Positions 1 to 44,777 of a stretch of 64,000 bases of DNA are shown here, one piece after another. A program made the translations under genes and the position numbers. Under the pieces are notes generated by a model that did not search any database, was not told the DNA's origin, and was given only the letters and a program-made list of their open reading frames with translations. This stretch comes from Lucinisca nassula (taxonomy: Eukaryota; Mollusca; Bivalvia; Lucinida; Lucinidae). How positions within the stretch are numbered: position 1 is the stretch's first letter; each line of letters opens with the position of its first letter. The DNA lies in NCBI GenBank assembly GCA_963580285.1, contig OY757015.1:131936717-132000716 (forward strand). The letters are read 5' to 3'.

Positions 1-60
1 GGATCGTAAATGGTAGAATATTAACTCTCATCATGCTGTTCACGACAACCCCTATCTTTG

Positions 61-240
61 GAAACAGTGTAGATCCAGATCAGAGGGCTTCTGAAGAAGC
101 TATCTGATCAGGATCTACACTGCTTGGCATTCAGTTTATGAATTTGTAGCAATAAATTGAATCAAGTAATTTGATTGGTTGATAGACAGAAATGGGTGTG
201 GCTTAAATGAATATTCAGCAAGAGAAGGGTTAATACATGT
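61..240. mobile_element. TTAA-type hairpin element (variant tip)
   Basis: Hairpin AAACAGTGTAGATCCAGATC with inverse around GCTTCTGAAGAAGC, then a body shared with 6222-6395 (TTTGATTGGTTGATAGACAG, GGGTGTGGCTTAA) ending AAGGGTTAA. Confidence 0.7.
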
Positions 241-819
241 ACACCTTTCCCATAGCTCCAGATAATGCGCTTTTCATCCGAAAAGTACTGAAATTTGCCT
301 AGTTTCTGCGCGTGTATTCGTTAGAATAAACTCGACACCTTTTGTTATATATCTTTAAGTCGTCCTGTACAATTAATTCTCAGTGGCTCGAACTACATCT
401 CTCTCCAACAAATTTTCATGGTCTCAGACGTGTTCCAGGCATTGAAATTCTATTATATTAGGGTCATATTTACGAGTGGAGGGTACAAACAAGAGGCCCA
501 TGGGCCACTATGCTCACCAGAGCTCAGGTGAGCACTGTCCACTGGCAACCATGAGATACGATTACCAGAACAAGCAGTCAAAGACACCCCAATACTCAAA
601 TGAGCACCAATGTGGACTACTTTTAGGAAGTGGAGGGATTGGGGCATGGACCCAACGGAGTCCTGGTTCCTTTGTCACAAGGAGCAAAAACATATATGGT
701 ATAGTGGTGGCGATCTGTGAGGTACCTTAAGAAGAGGCTGGAGCACGGTCCCGGCTGTCCCCAGGAAAGCCCAAGATTGTTGTCTCTGAATGTGTCTTAC
801 CATCAGAATCACTAATATA

Positions 820-1092
820 TGAGCCAGCGCACAACAAAGCCTACAGTAAGACATGTTCGCCCAGCGAAGACTCAGGTCAGCCTGCGCATCCGCGCAGTCT
901 GATCAGAGTCTTCGCTGTGCTTTCTAAGGGTAGATATAACTTGCGTCTCATCCCTTTGTACGAAATAATACAATAACATATGTTTAATCTAAAGAAAAGG
1001 GCCCAATGCTCATTCATGCAGCAAGAGAAGTCTCTAGTTAGACTATATGGATGTGCAGACTGATCTGTTTTTTCGCTGGCCGCACATGTAAA
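820..1092. mobile_element. D-family MITE, right end lost
   Basis: TGAGCCAGCGCACAACAAAG to TTTCGCTGGCCGCACATG; the right inverted repeat is cut where the C element begins. Confidence 0.75.
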
Positions 1093-1094
1093 TT

Positions 1095-1330
1095 GGGCCC
1101 CGTCAAGCGATTTTGGTACTTATCGCCTATGCGAGCAGCGAAGGTTCAGGCGAGCCTGCGCATCCGCGCAGTCTCGCCAGAACCTTCGCGGCTCGCTCAT
1201 ACAAGCAGTGCATCAAGAGGAACCTTCAGACAGAAAGCCATATCCCTGGCCCCTCTGAATGACTGGGCATGCGCAGTTAAAATTTGTCATGACGGAATGC
1301 TCGAAGACACAAATTCGCTTGGCGGTGCTC
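1095..1330 (+). mobile_element. C-family MITE
   Basis: 236 bp, GGGCCCCGTCAAGCGATTTT to AATTCGCTTGGCGGTGCTC. Same hairpin. A half copy is at 2140-2215 and a relative at 11495-11640. Confidence 0.85.
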
Positions 1331-1354
1331 ATATTAAAGGAAATGCTGTGCCCA

Positions 1355-1700
1355 GGCTCATATTTGGTTTAGGAGTGGATATCTAAACGGTTTATGCGGC
1401 CTTTTCATGAAGTGGATGGGTGAGGAATGACCCATGGGGACCAGCGGGGATCCACAAGTTGCGTATTATCACAAGGAACAAGAATATATGATTTTGGGGT
1501 GGGGATCTGAATGGTTTCTGAGATATATGGCCTTTTATGAAGTGGAGGGGCGGGGCATTGTGCCAGCAAACCATGTGGGACCCCGTTGCTGTGACTAAAA
1601 GTGTTATCATAAGGAACAAGAATATACATGTATATGGTTTAGGGGTGGGGATCTGAATGGTTTCTGAGATACTTGGCCTTTTATGAGGTGAATGGCTGCG
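1355..1700. repeat. Tandem repeat, unit about 138 bp
   Basis: AAGGAACAAGAATATA recurs at 1473 and 1611 and GGGGATCTGAATGGTTTCTG follows each; an earlier diverged unit starts near 1363 and a relative at 610-720. Confidence 0.75.
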
Positions 1701-2403
1701 GCAAGGCCCAGGGGCACCCCAAATTTCAACAGAGTCTTGCCAGTAAATACCATTTTTCAATTTACTCCATAATCGGTCTATGGAGTATTTGCCTTGCTCC
1801 AGCAACAAAACTAAAGAACTAGACTTTTCATAAAATCAAAAAACCTGTAAGGCTAATATGGTGAATATTTCCAGAAAGTCTCAGCCTCATAGAGCATGAA
1901 TTATGGTTTCTGAGGGGGTGATGTTTTTACTTCTCAAAACAGAGGAAAGCGACGGCCAGACATTATGAAAACACACCTATTCATATACAGTCGAACTTCG
2001 ATGGCTCGAACCCCGATGGCTCGTTTAACATGGATGTGTCGAACCCATTCTTGAGCCCCTTGCGAAATCCTCTACATAAGAAATAGTGGGGGATAATTAA
2101 GGAGGTTTTAGTCTTTTATCTTGCAAATGTATGCTGTGTGTACTCATGCGCAGGCTCGCCTGAACCTTCGCTGCTCGCATAGGCGATAAGTACCAAAATC
2201 GCTTGACGGGGCCCATATATTTATTTCATTTAAGACAATGTGGTTAGTGATCAGATTGCTTTTCCAGAAGCCATCTGATCTGGATCTACAATTTTTGCAA
2301 ATGTAGGGGTTTTGTGTTCAGCAGGATAATGATTAATATTGTTGTTTTCCTTGATTTGGGTTTTATGGCCCTTTCAACATTATTTCACTTTCAATGAGCT
2401 GGT
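1700..2403. other. Non-coding, mixed repeat fragments
   Basis: A CAGTCGAACTTCGATGGCTC block at 1988 resembles the end of a Tc1/pogo-type element; a C-family half copy ends at 2215; H-type ATCTGATCTGGATCTACA at 2272. No gene seen. Confidence 0.5.
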
Positions 2404-2700
2404 TCGGCCACCGCCCATCGGGGCTTGATGAAATAGATGGGCTGAAAGATGCGTTCACGCAGAGCTGACACCGACCTAACACGAGTACTGGTTAACCGCT
2501 AAGAGGATCTAAGCCTGCCCAGGCAAAGCGGTGTGATTAGCACCGTCCATGTTTCTAAACTCTATTGCTTTCATTGGGTGACAGGTTTTGAGATATCATC
2601 TCAATGCCGGGTAAAAGCCCCACAAAATTGGAACCAATATCTCCAAAATGACCTAAATATTGTTAATGGGGACGTTAAACCGGAAATCAAACAAAACAGA
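2404..2700 (+). mobile_element. S-family SINE-like element
   Basis: About 297 bp. Family pattern: GCCCATCGGGGCTTG...AAATAGATGGGC, ACGAGTACTGGTAAACCGCT, GACAGGGCTTGAGATGTCAT, GACGGGGACGTTAAAC and a (CAAA)n tail. No ORF. Nested copies with 10-14 bp duplications show target-primed retrotransposition, so a LINE must supply the enzyme. I could not identify a clear tRNA head. Confidence 0.82.
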
Positions 2701-2823
2701 AGAGGGCGGGACATCGGTGTATCCAGAGAAAGCCACCCGACCTTCGGTCAAAGTACTTGGTGTCTCCCATGTGACCCGAGTCAGGCTCAAACAAACTCAC
2801 ACTAGTGAGGGGCCAATGTTTAA

Positions 2824-3053
2824 GGAGAACGGGAACACCTTTAGAGGAGGCAACTCCTGCAAAAGTATTTTTGTCTCCCATGTAAATAGAGGTCAACTCT
2901 TAAGTAAAAAAAATTGCTCCTGAGGAGCAATGTCTTTCCTTTAAGAGTAGACCCCTTTTTCAGTGTGACAGGGCTTATAGAAAGCGACCAGGTCCCGAAA
3001 GATGTGTCCCTTTGCAAAATGGCGGAAAAATCGGACAGGTGTTCCCATTCCCC
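2824..3053. mobile_element. T-family MITE
   Basis: 230 bp between TTAA at 2820-2823 and 3054-3057. Terminal inverted repeats GGAGAACGGGAACACCT and AGGTGTTCCCATTCCCC. The central hairpin is built on TTGCTCCTGAGGAGCAA. Confidence 0.85.
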
Positions 3054-3185
3054 TTAAATAAGAGTCAGCACTGTTTTGCATCAGTTAGTCAAGACCGTAT
3101 AACTTCAATGGCTCGAATACAGATGGCTCCTTAACCACGTCTGCTTCAAACTCGTTCTGCTGTCGCCAGGAAACATTCCTTTTAA

Positions 3186-3412
3186 CCCTTTTTGTACCAA
3201 ATGGAATCTTCCACCTTATATATAGCATGAGTCCATTTCAAAATTTAGGCGCATCAGGTTGCGTTTTCATCAAAATTTATTGGAAAAAGTCTGAAATTTC
3301 AGCAAACAGTGGAGGCCCTGATCAGACGCCGCGTTCTGCGGCGTCTGATCTGGGCCTGCACTGTTTGTCAAGGTACCCGTTTTGGGGTTTCCAGTACTGA
3401 CTGATCATCATG
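3186..3412 (+). mobile_element. P-family MITE, diverged right end
   Basis: TTAA 3182-3185 then CCCTTTTTGTACCAAATGG; the hairpin GATCAGACGCCGCGTTCTGC and its inverse is intact; the right end decays to CAGTACTGACTG before TTAA 3413. Confidence 0.8.
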
Positions 3413-3419
3413 TTAAGTC

Positions 3420-3705
3420 CATTTTATGAAAGCCGCTGTACACCCCACCTTAGGATAGAGAAAATTGGGGTTTGCAGGGGTATGCATTATTTTTCTTTTT
3501 GCTTCTCAAAGACTTAGGTTCTGGGTACTCGTTAGAACCGCCTCAATGAGGCGGTCCTAACGTGTATTTACAACCTACGTTTGGGGCATAAATAAGAGTT
3601 TGAGCAGAAAATGGAACAAAAATGTTTACCCCTGAAAAGCCCAGTTTTATTGTTTAAAACTTGGGTTTAAGGAGGTCAAAATGATATTGGTGTGTTTTTG
3701 TGACA
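3420..3705 (-). mobile_element. A/B-type MITE, decayed ends
   Basis: Contains TTGGGGTTTGCAGGGGTATG, a core GTTAGAACCGCCTCAATGAGG with imperfect right stem, and an end ATTGGTGTGTTTTTGTGAC. Assigned from core and arms. Confidence 0.65.
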
Positions 3706-3994
3706 GTCTAGAAACAGTTTCAGCCACTAGAGGTGGCTTTATTCAGTTCAGAATTGGATGGTAAAAACAAAATAAACAACAATTCTGAGATTCTGATGTA
3801 TTTTTTTCAAACCAATACCTGCTGAAATTTACACCATGTCAAAAACATATGTACATACTTACAAGAATGTACATAACTTGTTAAGAGGCAAAGAAGAAGA
3901 TGAAACAAAGATCAGAAAGAATAAGGTAAGAAGAGCCATAAGATATGAAGATCTGTGATTAAACGTCTAAATGCTTAATATTTCCTTCCCCGAT

Positions 3995-4273
3995 CATTAC
4001 GATAACACATCCGTGTGATACAGTGCATTTTTCCAACTTTTAAAAAAGGTAATTTTTCTGATGAAAATTTGTAATATTTTTCTTATTTACACTCCAAACA
4101 TATGTTGTGGGTGCTCGTTAGAACCGCCTCGTTGAGGCGGTTCTAACGAGTACCCACAACCTATGTCTGGGAGCAGAAATAAGGAAAATAATGTTTACCC
4201 CCTAAACCCCAGTTTTCTCTATATAAAGTGGGGTTTAGTGGGGTCTTTATTTTACGGACTTGTTCACGTGATG
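3995..4273 (+). mobile_element. B-family MITE, full length
   Basis: Begins CATTACGATAACACATCCGT and ends TTACGGACTTGTTCACGTGATG (last 20 shown in other copies too). The core is the same palindrome as family A (GTTAGAACCGCCTCGTTGAGG plus inverse), but the outer 60-90 bases differ. Confidence 0.88.
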
Positions 4274-4361
4274 TTGTCAGCCATTGGTGCTACATGATTT
4301 CATGTTTTAAAAATGATTCAGAAGCAGAAGCATCAGCTGGCTTCTCAGAAGGCAGTTCTAA

Positions 4362-4859
4362 CATCACGAAAACACGCCTATATAATTCTGACACCCTCGA
4401 ACCCCACTTTGAAGCCCATTTCAAAATTTAGGGGTGTCAGGTTGTGTTTTCTTCAAAATTGATTAGGAAAATGGCTAAACTTTTGGCAAACAGTGGAGGC
4501 TCTGATCAGATGCCACGTTATGCGGCGTCTGATCTGGGCCTGCACTGTTTGCCAGGGTACCCGTTCTGGGTTTCCGGTACAAAATGTGTTAAATAGTAAA
4601 ACTTAAGGTTTGCCAGGATAAACCTTATCTTTATTTCTGTTCTAAAATATGGATTGTGGGAACTCGTTAGAACCGCCTCGATGAGGCGGTTCTAACGAGT
4701 ACACACAATCTACATTTTGAGTCGAGGTGGTTCTAACGAGTACCCAAATACTATATTTTACATCAGAAATAAGAAAAATATCACAATTTTTCATCTTAAA
4801 ATTTCAATATTTCGGCGGTAAAATTTACAATGCATTTGTATAGACGTGTTTTGACAATG
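4362..4859 (-). mobile_element. A-family MITE carrying a nested P-family copy
   Basis: Ends CATCACGAAAACACGCCTAT and (decayed) GTATAGACGTGTTTTGACAATG. A P-family copy missing its left end occupies about 4412-4588 (TTCAAAATTTAGGGGTGTCA through GGTACAAAATGTGTTAA). The GTTAGAACCGCCTC hairpin core of A follows at 4667-4706, with an extra partial repeat of the stem at 4721-4745. Confidence 0.8.
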
Positions 4860-5281
4860 GATGTTATTTGCAAGTTGAATTTTACAATGCATATCTAAGA
4901 AGGAGAAAATAAAGGTGAAAGGGGAAATTCATATACATCAACATAAATCTGTCAAAAACTATGTAAAAGAAAACAAATAGACAATCAAAGCAAAATAACT
5001 GAACAAAAATAAGCCCTGAGTATTTAAAATACTTTGTGCAAGAATGCAAGAAACTGAAAAACAAAAGCTTAAAGCACCAATTACATGTGAAACATTTCAA
5101 ATATTTTTTCATATTATTTGAGACAATCAGAACTGACATTTCCTGTAAAAACTCCAGGTAGGCATGATTCACATGAAATGTCAGGCCCGATTTTTTCTGC
5201 AGTTGGTGACAATGATGAAAAACTTAAACGCAAAATGCTGAAGCCATCTCGGACAGGGCTTACACTATATGCCCCATTGAT

Positions 5282-5532
5282 CATTACGCAAACATGCCTA
5301 TACAAATACATTGCCACCTTTATATCGCCGAAAAAATGAAAATTTTAGGATTAAAAACTGTGATATTTTTCTTATTTCTGCTCAAAATATAGATTGTGGG
5401 CTAACGAGTACCCACAATCTATATTTTAGAGCAGAAATAAGAAAAATAAGGTATACCCCCAGAAACCCCAGTTTTACTATATAAAAGTGGGGTTCAAGGG
5501 GGTCAAAATTATATAGGCGTGTTTTCGTGATG
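5282..5532 (+). mobile_element. A-family MITE, shortened core
   Basis: Begins CATTACGCAAACATGCCTAT, ends TATAGGCGTGTTTTCGTGATG. The hairpin has lost one stem half and the GCCTC tip, leaving GATTGTGGG then CTAACGAGTACCCACAATC. Confidence 0.85.
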
Positions 5533-5612
5533 TGAAAAATTTAAGAATGCATATTGCTAATGCCATCTCAGACATGGACGGATGGACAAAGACAACATTT
5601 TATGCCCTTTCC

Positions 5613-5613
5613 A

Positions 5614-5653
<40 letters not shown>

Positions 5654-5666
5654 AAAGAAAGAAAGA
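5613..5666. repeat. (GAAA)n microsatellite
   Basis: About 13 units of AAAG with one interruption. Confidence 0.95.
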
Positions 5667-6221
5667 ATTTTTATAAACACAAATAAAGAAAACAATTCTT
5701 AATTTAAAATGCAAAACAAATCATAATGACATGAACACAACTGTGGTGACATCTGGCAACAAAATACTTCATCAACTGGCAAAAAGCAAGAAAAAATGCC
5801 TAAAACAAAAAAAAGATATTGGCAAGAAATGAATTAAAAACACTCAAAAGCATTTTCACGAGACTATAGCTTTCTTGCTTTTGCGCCTGATTTTTGAACC
5901 AAAGTTATTAAGTCTGTGATCTTGAACAGTTTGGGACTTTGATTTCAAACAAGAGCATGCCATCTGTAACAAGACTTTGGCATGCCAAGTTGGAAGAAAC
6001 TAAAGTTTTACATTGTTGATACCAGGGCTAATTGTAGAATGACTCTTTTGGAGTGTTTCTTCAAAAAAGCTGAAATAAATTGTTGTTTGACAAACATGAA
6101 ACAAGACTAGAGATAACACTTCATCTATCTTTTTGGGCCAAGGTAACAGTATCCCAGATTTGCAGCTTGTACAGGGATTGTTTAAATCTTTGTCCTGCAG
6201 AGCCTGGATATGCCTTATTTT
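5667..6221. other. Non-coding, no feature seen
   Basis: AT-rich, no long ORF and no repeat shared with the rest of the window. Confidence 0.5.
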
Positions 6222-6395
6222 GCAAACAATGAAGATCCAGATCAGATGGCTTCTGACGAAGCCATCTGATCAGGATCTACATTGTTTGCCATTCAGATTG
6301 TGAATTTGTTGCAATAATTTGCATCAAGTAATCTGATTGGTTGATAATCAGTAGTGGGTGTGGCATATATAAATATTCAGCAGAACAAGGGTTAA
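6222..6395. mobile_element. TTAA-type hairpin element (variant tip)
   Basis: GCAAACAATGAAGATCCAGA with inverse around GGCTTCTGACGAAGCC, body CTGATTGGTTGATAATCAG, end CAAGGGTTAA. Second copy of the element at 61-240. Confidence 0.75.
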
Positions 6396-6692
6396 CAATA
6401 CATAAATTGAGCCACGTCATGAGAAAACCCATTTTTGCTGTTTGGAAACATTGTTACAACAAAAACGGTTTGTGTCAATATGATGCTCATTTGCTAAACT
6501 GTAAAATCACATGGGATGTACATGCTGTCATGGGTCATTACTACATTATGTATAAGTGATGCCAGTTTTCTTTGCCCAACTTATTCACCAGAGTCCAGTT
6601 GTTCAATGCTTAACAATAACTAATGCTCATATTTTCAATATCTCCAGATAAGGTGGAATAATGAAGGTAATTTTGGGATAATGTCATATTAA

Positions 6693-6925
6693 GGGGAGTG
6701 GGGACACCTGGCAGATTTGTTCCCCCATTTTTCAAAGGACGACAACTTTCGGGATGTCTTGTTCGCTTTTCTATAAGCCCTATCCTGCTGACAAAGGGGT
6801 CTACTCTTAAAGGAAAGAATTTGCTCCTTAGGAGCAAATTCTTTCCTTTAAGAGTTGAACCCTATTGACATGGGAGACAAAAATACTTTGGCAGAAGTTG
6901 CCTCCCCTGAAGAAATGATCAATGA
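6693..6925. mobile_element. T-family MITE, one end decayed
   Basis: TTAA 6689-6692 then GGGGAGTGGGGACACCT; perfect central palindrome around 6808-6855 (AAAGAATTTGCTCCTTAGG and inverse). The right end, after GTTGCCTCCCCTGAA, is decayed and lacks the usual CCATTCCCC; a TTAA follows at 6926. Confidence 0.75.
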
Positions 6926-6990
6926 TTAAGTTAACCGTCCACTATTGGCTCTTTAAGCTTTGAACTGGACCCTAGTTTGCAGGAGCATTA

Positions 6991-7259
6991 ACATTTTACT
7001 TCCGATGTTGTTGAACATTTTACTTCAGATGTTAATGAATGTTTTACTTCAGATGTTGTTGAACATTTTACTTCCGATGTTGTTGAACATTTTACTTCAG
7101 ATGTTGTTGAATGTTTTACTTCAGATGTTGTTGAACATTTTACTTCAAATGTTGTTGAACATTTTACGTCAGATGTTGTTGAGTGTTTTACTTCAGATGT
7201 TGTTGAACATTTTACTTCAGAAGTTGTTGAACATTTTACTTCAGATGTTATTGAATGTT

Positions 7260-7278
<19 letters not shown>
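6991..7278. repeat. 24-bp minisatellite, 12 units, overlapping OVO stop codon
   Basis: Twelve consecutive 24-bp units of the form ACATTTTACTTCAGATGTTG plus TTGA, differing by point changes only, with alternating ACA/ATG starts. 24 is a multiple of 3, so all frames stay open on the plus strand and give a spurious Leu-rich ORF. On the minus strand each unit carries TAA in the OVO frame, so the gene terminates in the first unit it meets. Confidence 0.95.
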
Positions 7279-41038
<33,760 letters not shown>

Positions 41039-41470
41039 ACTGTCCGTATGTCCCTAATTTATTACATATTCACTGATAAATAGTTAACTGTCATCTACAT
41101 TCGTCTGACAATTCACACACTACGACTAAATGAAATTCATATCAAGCGCCTTTTGTATTGATGTATCCAGTGCGCATGCTCAGTTAGTCGTTCAGCCATT
41201 CGAATTCTTTCCCTTTGTTGTTGTATTGATAAATCCCTGAGGCTGTATAGGGGGAAACAAATAAATGTATCAAATACGGTCGATTTATTTTATCGACCTC
41301 TTTCCACTATTCCCAATAAATCCAATATGCAAACAATAAAATCGTATAATAAGAATCATTTTCGCGTAAGACAGCCAGACAATGAATTTTTGCAGTTATA
41401 TCTTACCTATTAAGATTACGTTGTCCCACGGTCGAACCTCCTAAGTGTAGCGGGATTTTCCACGGGATAT
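41039..41470 (-). promoter_or_regulatory. OVO 5' flank, candidate 5' UTR and non-coding exon
   Basis: Sequence upstream of the SNAG ATG. A good donor ATAG|GTAAGA lies at 41407/41406 and a weak acceptor AATTAG|GG at 41055-41054, so a short intron in the 5' UTR is possible. No clear TATA box and no CpG island. This is inference from splice-site-like strings only; transcript data would settle it. Confidence 0.25.
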
Positions 41471-41765
41471 CTCTTGAATGAAGTATTTTAAGCGTGAAAA
41501 CCGTTGAATGGGGGCGAAATGCAACAAGTTATCAGTAATTTTGGGTCCGTTTTTCACGATTCTCTGCTGATATATAGTCAAACCAACTACAGTGTTTGTC
41601 AAAATATTTTTCTTAGAGAACGGTATATTAAGTAAGACCTAAAATTATTAAATGCATCAAAACTACTTTAAACTTCCAGTTACAATGTCAGCTTTGTTCT
41701 CATGGGCCACCGCTATTTGACCGTTAATTTTCAAATTTTACCCCTAAGCCCAAAAAGATAACCCA

Positions 41766-41998
41766 GCCCGTGTAATGAACACCCCTATGAACCCACAATT
41801 AAATTTTTATACAGTGAAAACTGGTGTTTAAATTTTCTTATTTCGGCTCCAGACATATAGTTTGTGGCTACACGTTAAAACCGCCTCATTGAGGCGGTTT
41901 TAACGAGCACCCACAACCTATGTATGGAGTGTAAATCCGAAATTTTCGTCAGAAAAATAACCGTTTTGAAGATATGCATACAAAATATGAGGTAATGA
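41766..41998 (-). mobile_element. B-family MITE upstream of OVO
   Basis: Contains CCCGTGTAATGAACACCCCT at the left and a palindrome TTAAAACCGCCTCATTGAGG with inverse at about 41875-41905. Nearest repeat to the presumed promoter. Confidence 0.75.
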
Positions 41999-42084
41999 CA
42001 AACTGTGTTGATTGACTGTGCTGGGGATTGAACGACATCTCAACCCTTGTGGGTCATTTCTGTTATCTTCCGGAGAAGTGAAGA

Positions 42085-42090
42085 AGTAGC

Positions 42091-42180
<90 letters not shown>

Positions 42181-42198
42181 AAGAGAGAGAGAGAGAGG
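42085..42198. repeat. (AGT)n then (GA)n microsatellite
   Basis: About 19 AGT units, then GA/CAGA runs; a P MITE starts 6 bp later. Confidence 0.95.
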
Positions 42199-42204
42199 AA
42201 TTAA

Positions 42205-42408
42205 CTCATTTAGTACCAGAAACCCCAAAACGGGTATTTGGCAAACAGAGCAGGCCCAGATCAGACGCCACAGAACGGGGCCTACACTGTTTGCAAAAAG
42301 TTCAGCCATTTTCCTGATAATTTTTTGAAGAAAACACTACCTGACACCCCTAAATTTTGAAATGGACTCGTGGTATATATAAGGAGATTGGTTTTGGTAC
42401 AAAAAGGG
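42205..42408 (-). mobile_element. P-family MITE
   Basis: TTAA 42201-42204 directly after a GA microsatellite, TTAA 42409-42412. Right stem of the hairpin deleted. Confidence 0.87.
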
Positions 42409-42412
42409 TTAA

Positions 42413-42596
42413 AGAGAAGAAACAGTAGAACAAAACAATATTCACCCTCTGCCCTTACCTGCTTAAAGATTCCAGGCCTTGCCCAAGTGTAAACGAATGT
42501 CAGTTGGGCACCCCAGTGACGTAACAATTGGGCACCCCATTGACGTAATATACACGACACATTCGCCGCACCCAACCACCCATCCGACAACAGAAA
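42413..42596 (-). mobile_element. F-family fragment
   Basis: TTCACCCTCTGCCCTTACC, TTGCCCAAGTGTAAACGAATG and CACCCAACCACCCATCCG. The block TTGGGCACCCCA...TGACGTAA is duplicated (42507-42549). Confidence 0.6.
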
Positions 42597-42704
42597 AGAA
42601 AATATCAGATATATAAAGTTAAGTACCCATCTAAGATAATGTTTGCTTACATGGATAGAAAAAAAAAATAAATTAATATTGGGCTATATATTCTAATTTC
42701 TACT

Positions 42705-42903
42705 CATTTCGAAAACAAGCATATACAAGTACATTGTAACCTTAACACCGAAAACTTGAAAATTTTTAGTTGAAAAAATTGTGATAATTTTCATATTTTT
42801 GCTCAGAAATATGAAAAATAAGGTTATGCCCTGTAAACCTCAGTTTTACTATGTAAAAGTGGGCTTCAATGGGGTCAATATTTTAAAGGCGTGTTTTCGT
42901 GAC
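42705..42903 (+). mobile_element. A-family MITE lacking its hairpin core
   Basis: Both ends are present (CATTTCGAAAACAAGCATAT and AAGGCGTGTTTTCGTGACG) but the palindrome is gone: the arm TATTTTTGCTC joins directly to AGAAATATGAAAAAT. Confidence 0.8.
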
Positions 42904-43030
42904 GTACCAATATACTATTTTTTGTAAGCAAGAATCACGTCATGTAGCCATGTAACTCCCACTTTTCTCCATATGAACTTGTTAGTGGGATAAAAAGAAG
43001 TCAATCTTACTGGGCACTCTCTACAGAGCC

Positions 43031-43218
43031 GGCCTCGGTAGCGCAGTGGGATGCGCGCCTGACGGGTGTTTTGGAGGTCGCGTGTTCGACAGCTGCCGAA
43101 TCGGCAAGATTCCATTATGGAAACTGACCATGGATTTTTTTTCTACGGTCATTCGCTCCCTTTCGTTGATAAATTAACTGAAGAAGAGCAGTTGTCAGTT
43201 TATGTTAAAATAACGTGC
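43031..43218 (+). mobile_element. tRNA-headed SINE, second family
   Basis: GCCGGCCTCGGTAGCGCAGT (A box), GGTCGCGTGTTCGACA (B box), TTCGCTCCCTTTCGTTGAT and GAGCAGTTGTCAGTTTATG. The only copy here with both boxes clear. Confidence 0.78.
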
Positions 43219-43785
43219 TTTGTTTGTTTGCTTGTTTGATTTGGGGTTTAACGTCCCCGTCAACACTGTAAAGGTCATTTTGGAGACGTTGCTTCCAATT
43301 TTGTGGGACTTTTACCCGACCTTGAGATGAAATGACATCTCAAGCCCTGCCGCCCAATGAAACCAATGGGGTTTATTAGCACCGCCTTTATTATCGTGTG
43401 CGGGTCGGTTTCAGCTCTGCGTGGACGCATCATGCAGCCCATCTATTTCTTCAAGCCCCGATGGGCGGGGGCCGTAAAAGAACGTGCACTACACTGGCTA
43501 ACGGGGCTTGAAGAAATATTTGGGCTGCACGATGCTTCCACGCAGAGCTGAAACCGACCCGCACACGAGTACTGGTAAACAGCTTAGAGGATCTAAGCCT
43601 GCCCAGGCAAAGCGGTGCGAGTTGGTCCGTCCATGCTTATAAACCAGTTTCATTGGGCGACAGGGCTTGAGATGTCATTTCATCTCAATGTCTGGTAAAA
43701 GTCACACAAAATTGCAAGCAACGTCTCCAAAATGACCTTTACAGTGTTGACGGAGACGTTAAACCTCAAATCAAACAAACAAACT
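43219..43785. mobile_element. Inverted pair of S-family elements
   Basis: Minus-strand copy 43219-43473 and plus-strand copy 43503-43782, 5' ends facing, about 29 bp apart. The plus copy is 5'-truncated and flanked by ACTGGCTAAC at 43493-43502 and 43783-43792. Confidence 0.88.
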
Positions 43786-43807
43786 GGCTAACTGTCAAGG
43801 GAAACCC

Positions 43808-43950
43808 AGCAGGCACATGGCGTAATTGGGACGTCACATCAACGTCGGTGTAACGTCATGACGTTTATGCAACGTCACATATACGTCGGTGCAATGTCGT
43901 TGCACCGACGTTGATTTGACGTTGCCCTAGCGACGTTTGCTTGCTGGGAA
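43808..43950. repeat. ACGTCA-rich palindromic element
   Basis: CCCAGCAGGCACATGGCG to GCTTGCTGGGAAA, filled with AACGTC/GACGTT blocks around GTCGGTGCAATGTCGTTGC. Confidence 0.7.
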
Positions 43951-43999
43951 ATTTGGTTAGGTTAACTAACCGACTTTATGTGACCTATATAGTGTTTGA

Positions 44000-44770
44000 C
44001 TAGGCCGTTGAACTAAAAACCAAACGGACCTTCCAAGAATCACCCGACATAACGTCATACCGTGGCATCGGCATTGACACTAGGTAGTCTCCAGAATGTG
44101 TGACTGTTGAGATGGCTCCTTGCTAAAATCAAAGCTCTTAGAGTACCCGTTGGTTGATTGTCAGGAAAATAGTCCTGAACTGAGATTTAAACGGTTTAAC
44201 CCTTAAATTTCAGTGTTATTATCAAGCTGTGTAGACCAAATCAAACACTGCTTTCTACGGCGTCTGACACTTAAATAACTGTACTGTGAGCAAACAGTGT
44301 AGAGCTGATCAGACAATCTGATTTGCCAACCCAAACACATGATTCCAGTCCAAATTCTATAGAAAACCCCTCTTTCGCGAGAATGACGAATAACGAGGTC
44401 TTTTCTGTAAATAACCTTTGCCCTATAAATTCAGCGCTAGTAATCACGTGGCTTTGGGTCGACTGACAAAAAAATCGACCAAAACACACTTTATATACTG
44501 AGAAAAGTAGCGTTTGCAGTAAAACCTTTTTTTTTCTCATTTCGACTTCAACACAGTACACAAACCGACGCAGTCTTAATGTGCATCGAAGGCGTTCAAA
44601 GAATATATAAGAAAAAATATCATCAATGCAAGTCGGACTCGGAGCCGTGAAGGCATGATAGCATACTTTTTCGCATTTTAATTTATATTTATTTATTGTA
44701 ATTCTGTTCCGAAATTCGGCGGTGCTAATGTGTACCAACACTCTATGGTTTTAGCACCAATATACCGTCA
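44000..44770. other. Unassigned upstream DNA
   Basis: A 156-codon open frame on the minus strand (44271-44741) overlaps decayed repeat scraps (GTATATAAAGTGTG-like arms) and lacks domains; taken as chance. Confidence 0.4.
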
Positions 44771-44777
44771 ATCTTAA

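Noticed and set aside
1051..1386. 111-residue open frame
   Set aside because: Covers the C-family MITE; the same frame recurs in inverted form at 54773-55009 as non-coding DNA.
42040..42328. Thr-rich and Val-rich open frames
   Set aside because: Translation of the (AGT)n and (GA)n runs plus a P MITE.
44271..44741. 156-residue open frame, possible gene
   Set aside because: No domain, no splice or start context, overlaps decayed repeat sequence.
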